Shown here piece by piece: positions 9,079 to 17,551 of a stretch of DNA of 32,671 nucleotides (positions within the stretch are counted from its first letter, which is position 1; the number at the start of each line of letters is the position of its first letter). The translations under genes and the position numbers were made by a program. The stretch comes from Chlamydiota bacterium (GTDB lineage: Bacteria; Auribacterota; UBA3054; B51-G9). Under the pieces are notes generated by a model, which was not told the DNA's origin, searched no databases, and was given only the letters and a program-made list of their open reading frames with translations. The DNA lies in assembly GCA_003648225.1 (NCBI GenBank), contig QMOL01000004.1, positions 1-32,671 on the forward strand, read 5' to 3'.

Positions 9079-9999
9079 ATGAATATTTCAGTAGTTATAC
9101 CAACTTATAAATGCAGCAGTTCGTTATCTGAACTTAATGAACGACTGTTAAATACATTAGTAAAGATTACCGATACCTTTGAAATCATTTATGTTAATGA
9201 CGCAAGTCCGGAAAATGACTGGGATATCATTTGCCGACTGGCCAAGAACGATAATAGAGTAAAAGGAGTGAACTTTAGTAGAAACTTCGGGCAGCATTAC
9301 GCTATTACCGCGGGCGTTGAATACGCTAAAGGAGAATGGGTTGTCGTTATGGACGGTGATTTACAAGATCAGCCTGAAGACATTGTTAAACTTTACGAAA
9401 CAGCAAGATCGGGATACGAAATTGTTTTTGGTATAAGAGAGAACAGAGAGGACAATATTTTAAAAAGTTTTAGAGCCAATGTGTTTTTTAAAATCTTTGA
9501 TTCAATTGCGAATACTAAATCCGATCCCAAAGTTAACACTTTTAGTATATGCTCAAGAAAAGTAGTAGATTATTTTTTAAGGATGAAAGAACAAACGCGC
9601 TCTTATACTTTGTTTTTACGCTGGCTGGGTTTTGAAAAGAAATTCATTCCTGTCTCCCATAAAAGACGCGAAAACGGCGGCTCTGGATATTCTTTTAGTA
9701 AATCAGTCAAACTCGCATTAGATTATTTCCTCATTTATTCAAATAAACCTTTGTACTTTGCTGTATATTTCGGGTTTACCGTGGCTTTTATTTCATTTAT
9801 TGGAATTCTTGTTGTTATATATAAACATCTGGTTAATCAAATATCAGTTCAGGGATGGACAAGTTTAATCATTTCAACATCTTTCTTTGCCGGAGTTATT
9901 ATTATCTTTTTAGGCATTATAGGTATTTATATCGGGAAAATATTTGATAACACTAAAAACCGACCTTTATACGTCGTAAAAGATATTGTAGGCTTATGA
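9079..9999 (+). CDS. GT2 glycosyltransferase, DPM1/ArnC-like with C-terminal TM helices
   Basis: MNISVVIPTYKCSSSL…VNDASPENDW…GVNFSRNFGQHYAITAGVEYAKGEWVVVMDGDLQDQPEDI. Confidence 0.88.
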   Translation: MNISVVIPTYKCSSSLSELNERLLNTLVKITDTFEIIYVNDASPENDWDIICRLAKNDNRVKGVNFSRNFGQHYAITAGVEYAKGEWVVVMDGDLQDQPEDIVKLYETARSGYEIVFGIRENREDNILKSFRANVFFKIFDSIANTKSDPKVNTFSICSRKVVDYFLRMKEQTRSYTLFLRWLGFEKKFIPVSHKRRENGGSGYSFSKSVKLALDYFLIYSNKPLYFAVYFGFTVAFISFIGILVVIYKHLVNQISVQGWTSLIISTSFFAGVIIIFLGIIGIYIGKIFDNTKNRPLYVVKDIVGL

Positions 10000-11207
10000 A
10001 AAGAAAAATTCTTATATTAGGCGGAAATATCTATCAGAAAGAACTGATTATAAAAGCCAAACAACATGGTCTCTTTGTTATTTCTTTGGATAACAGACCT
10101 GATAATCAGGGTCATCTTCACTCCGATAAATATTATAATATTAGTACTGTGGATTATAATAAAGTGCTGCAAATTGCAAAGGAAGAAAATATAAACGCGA
10201 TAACCTCAGCTGCATCAGATGTGGCTTTGTCAACAATCGGATATGTGAACGATAATCTTAATCTTTCTGGAATAAATTTTCTGCAGGCGAATCTTTTTAC
10301 TGATAAATTAAAATTTAGAAACCATTTAAAATCTACTAAATTAGCGCCAATATATTTTAAGGAAGTATCTTCAGTTGATGACATTATTAATGTACTTTAT
10401 GAATTTAAAAAAACATTGTTAATAAAACCCGTAAAAAGTTCGGGGAGTAAGGGAGTCAAAGTTATAGATTTTAATGATGCAAAAGAGAAGGATAAACTTA
10501 ATTCACTTTTACAAGAAGCTAAAAATTATTCGATTGATAATCGGGTTTTAGTCGAAGAATATTTTCACGGGAAAAATTGTTCCGCTGAAGGATATTTAGA
10601 AAATGGTAAGATTCAAAGTATCACCTTCTCAGAAAAATTGACAACTGAGCATCCTACAAGAGTGCCGATTCAACATATTGTCCCTGCACCAATCAACGAA
10701 AAAATATACAACAGATTTTGTTGTTTTATCGAAACTTTGTTTCAGTCTGTAAAGCTTTATGATTCTATTTTTAATTTAGATGTTATAATAAACGATATAG
10801 ATTTTAATATTATCGAAGTATCTCCCCGAACAGGCGGAAATTGTATTCCTGATATTATTAAATATCATTCCGGAACAGATATGTTTGAAGTCGCTTTAAA
10901 TATAGCCTTAGGAAACAAAATATCCCCGAAGAAAAAATGCGGGCATGGTTTCGTTGGCGTAAGACTTCTGCGTTCGGACATTTCCGGGAAATTGAAAGAT
11001 GTCTCTTATAATAATCATATAGTCTCCAAATTTAAAAATTTTGTACTGGAAACGATGATCGATTACAATCCCGGAGACGAAATTGCTGCTTTTACAAACG
11101 GCAGCCACCGGATTGGTCATATTATTTTAAAGAGTGATAAGATTGCGCATTTAAGAAATTTATTAAATGAAGCTGATAATTATTTTCGATGGGAAATTAA
11201 TGTTTAA
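9996..11207 (+). CDS. ATP-grasp domain protein (carboxylate-amine/thiol ligase-like)
   Basis: MKRKILILGGNIYQKELI…LIKPVKSSGSKGVKVI…VEEYFHGKNCSAEGYLENGK…NIIEVSPRTGGNCIPD; ATGA overlap with upstream gene. Confidence 0.83.
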   Translation: MKRKILILGGNIYQKELIIKAKQHGLFVISLDNRPDNQGHLHSDKYYNISTVDYNKVLQIAKEENINAITSAASDVALSTIGYVNDNLNLSGINFLQANLFTDKLKFRNHLKSTKLAPIYFKEVSSVDDIINVLYEFKKTLLIKPVKSSGSKGVKVIDFNDAKEKDKLNSLLQEAKNYSIDNRVLVEEYFHGKNCSAEGYLENGKIQSITFSEKLTTEHPTRVPIQHIVPAPINEKIYNRFCCFIETLFQSVKLYDSIFNLDVIINDIDFNIIEVSPRTGGNCIPDIIKYHSGTDMFEVALNIALGNKISPKKKCGHGFVGVRLLRSDISGKLKDVSYNNHIVSKFKNFVLETMIDYNPGDEIAAFTNGSHRIGHIILKSDKIAHLRNLLNEADNYFRWEINV

Positions 11208-12372
11208 TAAAATAAAAATGATACCCCGTTCCAGGGTAAACTATACTTTTTTTGATTTATTTAACTTAAGTTTTATAAAACCAAAGAAATATTATTCCAA
11301 AAAGATTCTGCTTTTCTTAAAATCATTATTCTCTCAAAAAAATATACTTTTAACTCCTTCTGGTCGTGGAGGATTATATCTTATCTTAAAATCTCTGCCG
11401 CAAAAAAATGTTTTTGTCCCCGCTTATACATGCAATGCTGTTATTGAAGCCATAAATCATGCCAAGAAGAGTTGTTGTTATATTGAAGTAGAAGAAAAAG
11501 GTTTTAATGTTAATATCGATATGCTTAAAAAAGAGCTAATCCCGGGCTCTGTATTTATTGCAACGCATCAATTCGGATTTCCGACGGAAATAGAAAAAAT
11601 CAAAGAAATTTGCGATAAAAACAATTGTGTCTTAATTGAAGATTGCGCGGGGTCATTCGGCACCAGGATTTCAAATGAATTAACAGGAACTTTCGGTGAC
11701 TTTTCCTTTTTCAGTTTTGATTCTACAAAATTAATCAACGCACCTCTTAAAGCCGGATTTGTAATAATCAGGGATGACATTAATTTTAGAAAACTGAAAG
11801 GAATTTACGATAAAGAAATACAACCAATGCCTTTTTTACATAGGGTGAGACTATTTATTAAAGCTTTAATTTACACATTGATTTCATCATCAAACATAAT
11901 ATATAAATTTTTCCATCTTTTCTTTTTTGAATCAAGAAATATTATCACATCTGAAACCACTCGTATTAACCCGCAATTAAACGAATTTTATAAATACGAT
12001 GTAACCGGCTGGCAGTCAGCAATCATTTTAAAACAGTTAAAAAATTTAGATGATATTATTTCCAAACGACAAATTTTATATAACTTCTATCAACAAAAAA
12101 TAAAAAATAGTATAATAAAACTACCGATGGAATCTTTGGATAACAGTTGGGTATGCATTAGATTTCCAATTATGATAGAAAATAAAATAGAGTTCTACCG
12201 TAAATTAGTTAAAAGCAATATTGATTCTGCTTTTAGTTTTACATATATTGTAACGCCAAAAGATTACCGGTTCGCGCACAAATATGCCGAACAGGTTTTA
12301 GACATTCCTTTTTACTACCGGTTAAGTTGCAAAGAACAAAATTATATTATAAATGAATTAAATAAATTATGA
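11200..12372 (+). CDS. DegT/DnrJ/EryC1/StrS-type aminotransferase, divergent
   Basis: NVFVPAYTCNAVIEAINHA…VLIEDCAGSFGTRI…FGDFSFFSFDSTKLINAPLKAGF; ORF begins at 11167 but the ATG at 11200 gives a compact overlap. Confidence 0.72.
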   Translation: MFNKIKMIPRSRVNYTFFDLFNLSFIKPKKYYSKKILLFLKSLFSQKNILLTPSGRGGLYLILKSLPQKNVFVPAYTCNAVIEAINHAKKSCCYIEVEEKGFNVNIDMLKKELIPGSVFIATHQFGFPTEIEKIKEICDKNNCVLIEDCAGSFGTRISNELTGTFGDFSFFSFDSTKLINAPLKAGFVIIRDDINFRKLKGIYDKEIQPMPFLHRVRLFIKALIYTLISSSNIIYKFFHLFFFESRNIITSETTRINPQLNEFYKYDVTGWQSAIILKQLKNLDDIISKRQILYNFYQQKIKNSIIKLPMESLDNSWVCIRFPIMIENKIEFYRKLVKSNIDSAFSFTYIVTPKDYRFAHKYAEQVLDIPFYYRLSCKEQNYIINELNKL

Positions 12373-13511
12373 TTATTCCTTTTAATAAACCGCACTTGAA
12401 TGGAAAAGAATTAATCCATATCGTTGAAGCTCATAAACTTAAGCACCTTTCCGGTGATGGTCACTTTACCCGAAAATGCAACGAATGGCTTGAGCATCAA
12501 ACACAATGTAAAAAGGCTCTCCTTACTCATTCATGCACCGCGGCGCTTGAAATAGCGGCAATTCTTGCTGACATCCAACCCGGTGATGAAATTATTATGC
12601 CTTCCTACACTTTTGTTTCTACGGCCAACGCATTTGTTTTGCGCGGAGGCACTCCGGTATTTATTGACATTAGACCGGATACTCTCAATATTGACGAGGC
12701 TAAAATTGAAGCGGCAATTACTAAAAAAACCAAAGCAATTGTGCCTATGCATTACGCGGGTGTAAGTTGTGAAATGGATACAATAATGGACATTGCTGAA
12801 AAATACAAACTTGTTGTCATTGAAGACGCCGCACAGGGGATTATGTCAGATTACAAAGGAAAACCTCTCGGAAGTATAGGCCACCTTGCAGGCTTAAGTT
12901 TTCATGAAACAAAAAATATAATATCAGGAGAAGGCGGCGCTTTATTGATAAATGACGAAAACTTTATTGAACGCGCGGAAATCATCAGAGAGAAAGGAAC
13001 AAATCGCAGTAAATTCTGCAGAAAAGAAATAGATAAATATTTCTGGGTTGATATTGGCTCTTCCTATTTACCGAGTGAAATTACCGCTGCCTTTTTATGG
13101 GGACAAATAGAAGAAGCAAATTTATTCACTCAACATCGCCTTTCTATTTGGGATACCTATCACGAAGCGTTCAAAGTATTTGAAGAAAAAAAGATATTAC
13201 GCCGACCTGTTATACAGTCCAATTGTGTTCATAACGCGCACATGTATTATATAATTTTGCCTGATGAGGAAACGCGAAATAATTTAATGAAATTTTTAGA
13301 AAAAGAGAAGGGTATTTCATCAACATTTCATTATGTTCCGCTGCACAGCACCCCTATGGGTAAAAAAGTTTCACCACGCACACAAGAGTTACCAATAACA
13401 GACGATTTAAGTTCCCGTCTGCTCAGGCTTCCCTTTTATTACAATCTAACAAGTAAAGAGCAGAGTTATATAATCGAATCGATAAAAGAGTTTTACGGTA
13501 TAGCACATTGA
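12369..13511 (+). CDS. wecE: dTDP-4-amino-4,6-dideoxygalactose transaminase-like (WecE/RffA)
   Basis: MIIPFNKPHLNGKELIHIVEAH…GDGHFTRKCNEWLE…LTHSCTAALEIAAIL…GLSFHETKNIISGEGGALLIN. Confidence 0.86.
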   Translation: MIIPFNKPHLNGKELIHIVEAHKLKHLSGDGHFTRKCNEWLEHQTQCKKALLTHSCTAALEIAAILADIQPGDEIIMPSYTFVSTANAFVLRGGTPVFIDIRPDTLNIDEAKIEAAITKKTKAIVPMHYAGVSCEMDTIMDIAEKYKLVVIEDAAQGIMSDYKGKPLGSIGHLAGLSFHETKNIISGEGGALLINDENFIERAEIIREKGTNRSKFCRKEIDKYFWVDIGSSYLPSEITAAFLWGQIEEANLFTQHRLSIWDTYHEAFKVFEEKKILRRPVIQSNCVHNAHMYYIILPDEETRNNLMKFLEKEKGISSTFHYVPLHSTPMGKKVSPRTQELPITDDLSSRLLRLPFYYNLTSKEQSYIIESIKEFYGIAH

Positions 13512-13515
13512 AAAG

Positions 13516-13534
13516 CAAAATTAACATAATTTTG
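13516..13534 (+). terminator. Possible weak intrinsic terminator after wecE
   Basis: CAAAATTA-ACA-TAATTTTG perfect 8-bp arms right after the stop at 13509-13511, followed by a T-rich tract; stem is A/T-rich. Confidence 0.35.
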
Positions 13535-13551
13535 TTATTGTTTATTATCAT

Positions 13552-13581
13552 CTTACATTTTTAAGCGTTTTTTTGTATAAT
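13552..13581 (+). promoter_or_regulatory. Predicted promoter CTTACA-18-TATAAT for the second operon
   Basis: Near-identical to 5858-5887 including the spacer. Confidence 0.55.
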
Positions 13582-13641
13582 GTAAAATATTATATTACAG
13601 TATTTTAACATATCCTTTTTATATAAAATAATAATAATTTT

Positions 13642-14163
13642 ATGGAAAACATTAGACGCATTGCTCTACTTTTATTCGGATGGCTCTTATTTGAAGCTCC
13701 CGTCCTGAGACATATTAAAAACGCTGTCTATAAACGCGTTTTTAATATGGGCGCTGGATGCAATACTCAGTTCGGTACTAAATTTGTTCTGGTACACCCT
13801 AATCCGAAAATTGATCAAACATTAAAAATTGGAAACCGAGTCGCTTTCGGCGCAAACTCATTCCTTGACTTTTCAGGCGGACTTGAACTTGGCGATGATA
13901 CCTGGCTCTCACAAAACGTTTTCATTTTCACGCATACTCATCAGGTAAAATCACGTGTTTTGAAAAAAGAACAGCCGATAACATATCATCCGCTTAAAAT
14001 CGGGAAAGATTGCTGGATTGCCGCTAACGTTACTATTCTGCCTTCGGTAGGAACAATTGGCGACGGCGCTATCATCGGTGCCGGCTCAGTTGTTACCAAA
14101 CCAGTAGAACCATACACAATTATCGCCGGAAATCCTGCAAAAAAAATCGGAGAAAGAACTTAA
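13642..14163 (+). CDS. Left-handed beta-helix acyltransferase (WbbJ/LacA-like)
   Basis: Hexapeptide repeats [54 protein letters not shown]. Confidence 0.88.
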   Translation: MENIRRIALLLFGWLLFEAPVLRHIKNAVYKRVFNMGAGCNTQFGTKFVLVHPNPKIDQTLKIGNRVAFGANSFLDFSGGLELGDDTWLSQNVFIFTHTHQVKSRVLKKEQPITYHPLKIGKDCWIAANVTILPSVGTIGDGAIIGAGSVVTKPVEPYTIIAGNPAKKIGERT

Positions 14164-15086
14164 TGGCTAAATTCTCAAAAAAGAAACTGCTGATCGGTGC
14201 TAAAATTGTCATTACCTTACTCTGCTTCGGGTTGATGTTCTGGTACATCGGTATCGATAAATTAATCGACACTTTTCTTAATGCTTCGTGGATATTGCTC
14301 GGTATAGCTTTCGCCATGACTCCGATTTGTCTTTTCGTAAAAACTATTCGCTGGTATTACCTTGCCCGTTCTGTTGATGATTCCATCACATACAAAGATG
14401 CTGTTCTTTCTTATCTTGCCGGATTATGTCTCGCGGTGATTACTCCTTTCGCGACAGGTGAACTTGCACGCGGCTGCTATTTTAAAGATCGAGCCGCTTC
14501 AACAGGAAAAGTATTTATTGATAAGCTGGTTGATCTCACGGTCGTTGCGATTTTCACTTTAGCGGGAGTTCTTTTCACTGTTGGTTATATTCAGATAAAA
14601 TTTATTTCGGTTGCGGCTTTAATTATTCTCATCACGATTTGGTTTATACGAAAATCTTTCAGCCGGTTTTGTGAGTTTTTAAGTCAACGCTTTAAAATCG
14701 CGGCAATCGCAAAAATAGGTATCGCATTCGCTGAAATAGAAACAAAACTATTGGTTAAAATTTTCGCTCTCGCTTTTCTATTCTTCGCTATGTTTTATTT
14801 CCAGGCTTTTATCATTCTTAACGCTTTTTTCAATCAGCCGCCGATTGCGACAATCCTTTTTTTCCCGCTCATAACTTTAAGCACAATCATTCCGGTTACT
14901 ATCGGCGGACTCGGAATAAGAGAATGGGCTGCCGCGCTTTTATTAAAACAATTTGATATTCCGGAAGCTGTTGCTGTAAACACATTTTTCATGCATTTTA
15001 TTTTAATAAATTTTATTCCCGCACTAATCGGTGCTCCTTTTGTTCACCGTCTTATTCGTTCAAAACAAACAATTGAGGAAAAATAA
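14163..15086 (+). CDS. Lysylphosphatidylglycerol-synthase TM region / UPF0104 flippase-like protein
   Basis: 307 aa; SYLAGLCLAVITPFATGELARGCYFKDRAASTGKVFIDKLVDLTV and TIIPVTIGGLGIREWAAALLL. Confidence 0.83.
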   Translation: MAKFSKKKLLIGAKIVITLLCFGLMFWYIGIDKLIDTFLNASWILLGIAFAMTPICLFVKTIRWYYLARSVDDSITYKDAVLSYLAGLCLAVITPFATGELARGCYFKDRAASTGKVFIDKLVDLTVVAIFTLAGVLFTVGYIQIKFISVAALIILITIWFIRKSFSRFCEFLSQRFKIAAIAKIGIAFAEIETKLLVKIFALAFLFFAMFYFQAFIILNAFFNQPPIATILFFPLITLSTIIPVTIGGLGIREWAAALLLKQFDIPEAVAVNTFFMHFILINFIPALIGAPFVHRLIRSKQTIEEK

Positions 15087-15090
15087 TAAT

Positions 15091-15990
15091 ATGAAAAATT
15101 TTGCTATTACAGGCGTTGCGGGCTATATCGCTCCAAGACATTTACAAGCTATTAAAGATACAGGAAATAATCTTGTTGCCGCATGCGATTCCCACGATTC
15201 CGTTGGAATTCTTGACAGATATTTCCAAGATGTAAGTTTCTTTACTGAATTCGAACGTTTCGACCGCCACCTTGAAAAGCTCCGCAGAAATTCTCCTGAA
15301 AACGCAATTGACTATTTAACTATATGCTCGCCAAATAATTTGCACGATGCGCATATTCGACTTGCATTACGGCTTGGCGCGGATGCCATTTGTGAAAAGC
15401 CATTAGTATTAAACCCGTGGAATTTAGATCAATTACAGGAAATCGAAAATGAGACCGGAAAAAAAGTTTATACAATTTTACAGTTGAGAACTCATTCTTC
15501 AATTCTGGAATTAAAAGACAAAATTGAAAATGAAAAATCCGGAAAAAAATACAACATTAACCTTTCTTATATAACTTCTCGCGGGCCGTGGTATCGCTAT
15601 TCTTGGAAAGGCGATGAATCAAAATCAGGTGGTGTAGGCACAAATATCGGAATTCATTTCTTTGATATGCTTATCTGGCTCTTCGGTAAAGTTAAAGATT
15701 ACAATGTTTTACTTAAACAGCCTGGGAAAATGAAAGGTGAACTGAAATTGGAAAACGCTAATGTAAACTGGTTCCTTTCAATCGACAAAAACGATCTTCC
15801 GCAATCGGCAAAAAATGTCGGTCAGCCAACTTACCGCTCAATAACAATTGACGACGAAGAAATTGAGTTTTCCGGTGGATTTACCGATTTACACACAAAA
15901 GTTTATCAGGAAACTCTCGCAGGAAGAGGTTTTACAATCGAAGACGCCCGACCGGCAATCGAACTCGCACATAATATTAGAATTAGTTAG
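15091..15990 (+). CDS. wlbA: UDP-N-acetylglucosaminuronate 3-dehydrogenase (Gfo/Idh/MocA, WlbA/WbpB)
   Basis: MKNFAITGVAGYIAPRHLQAIKDTGN…YLTICSPNNLHDAHIRLALRLGADAICEKPLV…YITSRGPWYRYSWKGDESKSGGVGTNIGIHFFDML; ORF-track start 15031 is upstream-extended. Confidence 0.92.
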   Translation: MKNFAITGVAGYIAPRHLQAIKDTGNNLVAACDSHDSVGILDRYFQDVSFFTEFERFDRHLEKLRRNSPENAIDYLTICSPNNLHDAHIRLALRLGADAICEKPLVLNPWNLDQLQEIENETGKKVYTILQLRTHSSILELKDKIENEKSGKKYNINLSYITSRGPWYRYSWKGDESKSGGVGTNIGIHFFDMLIWLFGKVKDYNVLLKQPGKMKGELKLENANVNWFLSIDKNDLPQSAKNVGQPTYRSITIDDEEIEFSGGFTDLHTKVYQETLAGRGFTIEDARPAIELAHNIRIS

Positions 15991-16021
15991 CAGTGAGTAG
16001 TAAGCAGTAAGCAGTAAGCAG
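15990..16021 (+). repeat. Heptamer (CAGTRAG)n repeat, left arm
   Basis: gcagtgagtagtaagcagtaagcagtaagcag; inverted relative to 16391-16425; begins at the wlbA stop codon. Confidence 0.88.
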
Positions 16022-16028
16022 ATATATT

Positions 16029-16388
16029 ATGAACAAGCCGCATAAACAATTGAATGTTTGGAAAGAAGCCAAGTAGCTTACAATAGATGTTTATGAAATA
16101 ACAAGCAGTTTTCCAAAACACGAAGTTTTTGGATTGGCTAATCAAATGACAAGAGCTGCTGTTTCTGTTCCATCAAATATAGCGGAAGGTGCTGCTCGCA
16201 ACGGCAAAAATGAATTTGCACATTTCTTATCAATTGCTCACGGTTCACTTTCGGAATTAGATACTCAAATTGAGATTGCATCAGAAATAGGATATATTAA
16301 TAAAGAAAATGCTGAAATACTTTTAATTAAAATTGAAAATATTAGTAAAATGCTAATAGGACTGAAAAAATCATTACATAACCATTAA
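16029..16388 (+). pseudogene. Four-helix-bundle protein (23S rRNA IVS / S23, avd-like family), interrupted by amber codon 16 (TAG 16074-16076)
   Basis: MNKPHKQLNVWKEAK*LTIDVYEITSSFPKHEVFGLANQMTRAAVSVPSNIAEGAARNGKNEFAHFLSIAHGSLSELDTQIEIASEIGYI in one frame apart from TAG. Confidence 0.87.
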
Positions 16389-16390
16389 TA

Positions 16391-16425
16391 GCTCACTGCT
16401 CACTGCTTACTGCTTACTGCTCACT
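16391..16425 (-). repeat. Heptamer (CTYACTG)n repeat, right arm
   Basis: gctcactgctcactgcttactgcttactgctcact directly adjoining the wlbB ATG at 16426. Confidence 0.88.
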
Positions 16426-16992
16426 ATGAACTTTTTTATCCACGAATCCTCTTATGTAGATGAAGGCGCTGAAATAGGTGCCGGAACAAAAATATGGCAC
16501 TTTTCTCACATAATGCCCGGCGCTAAAATTGGCGAACGGTGCTCAATCGGGCAAAACGTTAATGTCGGTTCAAAAGCTGTTCTTGGCAACAATGTGAAAG
16601 TTCAGAATAATGTATCTATTTACGATGAAGTTATTTTAGAGGATGATGTTTTTTGCGGACCTTCAATGGTTTTTACAAATGTTTTCAACCCGCGAAGTCA
16701 CGTAAACAGAAAAAACGAATATCGCAGGACCCTCGTTAAAAAAGGCGCGTCAATTGGTGCTAATGCTACGATAGTTTGTGGAGTTACAATCGGTGAATAC
16801 GCTTTCATCGGTGCAGGCTCGGTTGTAACAAAAGACGTTCCTGCACACGCGTTGGTTTTTGGCAATCCGGCAAAAATTAAGGGATGGTTTTGCCAATGCG
16901 GCGTAAAATTAATTCAGAAAGATAACAAATTAGTATGCCCGGAATGTAATCAAGAATATTCCTTAGTGGATGAGAAACTAAAACCGTTATAA
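16426..16992 (+). CDS. wlbB: UDP-2-acetamido-3-amino-2,3-dideoxyglucuronate N-acetyltransferase (WlbB/WbpD)
   Basis: [89 protein letters not shown]-terminal CxC…CPEC. Confidence 0.92.
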   Translation: MNFFIHESSYVDEGAEIGAGTKIWHFSHIMPGAKIGERCSIGQNVNVGSKAVLGNNVKVQNNVSIYDEVILEDDVFCGPSMVFTNVFNPRSHVNRKNEYRRTLVKKGASIGANATIVCGVTIGEYAFIGAGSVVTKDVPAHALVFGNPAKIKGWFCQCGVKLIQKDNKLVCPECNQEYSLVDEKLKPL

Positions 16993-16996
16993 TCAA

Positions 16997-17548
16997 ATGA
17001 ATGATGTAATTAAATACGAAATTATTGAATCGAAAATTATTGATTTAAAAGGACAAAAAGTTATTTTGGACAGCGATGTTGCTCAACTTTATGGTGTTGA
17101 AACCAAACGAGTTAATGAAGCAATAAAAAATAATCCTGATAAATTTCCTGTTGGATATATTATTCAAGTATCTAAAGAAGAATGGAAAGTTATAAAGTCG
17201 AAATTTTCGACCTTAGAAACTAAAGGCAAAGGCAAACATACTAAATATACGCCAAAAGCTTTTACAGAAAAAGGATTATACATGCTTGCAACAATACTAA
17301 AAAGCAAAACTGCAACTGAAACTACGCTTGCAATTATAGAGACTTTCGCAAAAGTTCGGGAATTAACCAAAACAATTAAAATTTTATCTGAAAATCCGGA
17401 AAAAGAAAAACAAAAACCATTGATGCAAAAAAGCGGAGAGATAATCTCTGAACTGCTTGATGATGGATTAAAAGTGAATGAAAGCGAAACAACTATTGAG
17501 CTTAATTTTGCGGTATTAAAGTTCAAACATACCGTTAAGAAAAAATAA
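16997..17548 (+). CDS. ORF6N domain protein (KilA-N-like DNA-binding)
   Basis: KIIDLKGQKVILDSDVAQLYGVETKRVNEAIKNNPDKFP…YTPKAFTEKGLYMLATILKS. Confidence 0.88.
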   Translation: MNDVIKYEIIESKIIDLKGQKVILDSDVAQLYGVETKRVNEAIKNNPDKFPVGYIIQVSKEEWKVIKSKFSTLETKGKGKHTKYTPKAFTEKGLYMLATILKSKTATETTLAIIETFAKVRELTKTIKILSENPEKEKQKPLMQKSGEIISELLDDGLKVNESETTIELNFAVLKFKHTVKKK

Positions 17549-17551
17549 ATC

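Noticed and set aside
15990-16425. CRISPR array from the heptamer repeats
   Set aside because: Units are 7 bp without spacers, there is no cas gene, and the two arrays are inverted relative to each other.
15988-16426. Diversity-generating retroelement (because of the avd-like four-helix-bundle protein)
   Set aside because: No reverse transcriptase, no template/variable repeat pair and no target gene were seen nearby; the family has many non-DGR members.
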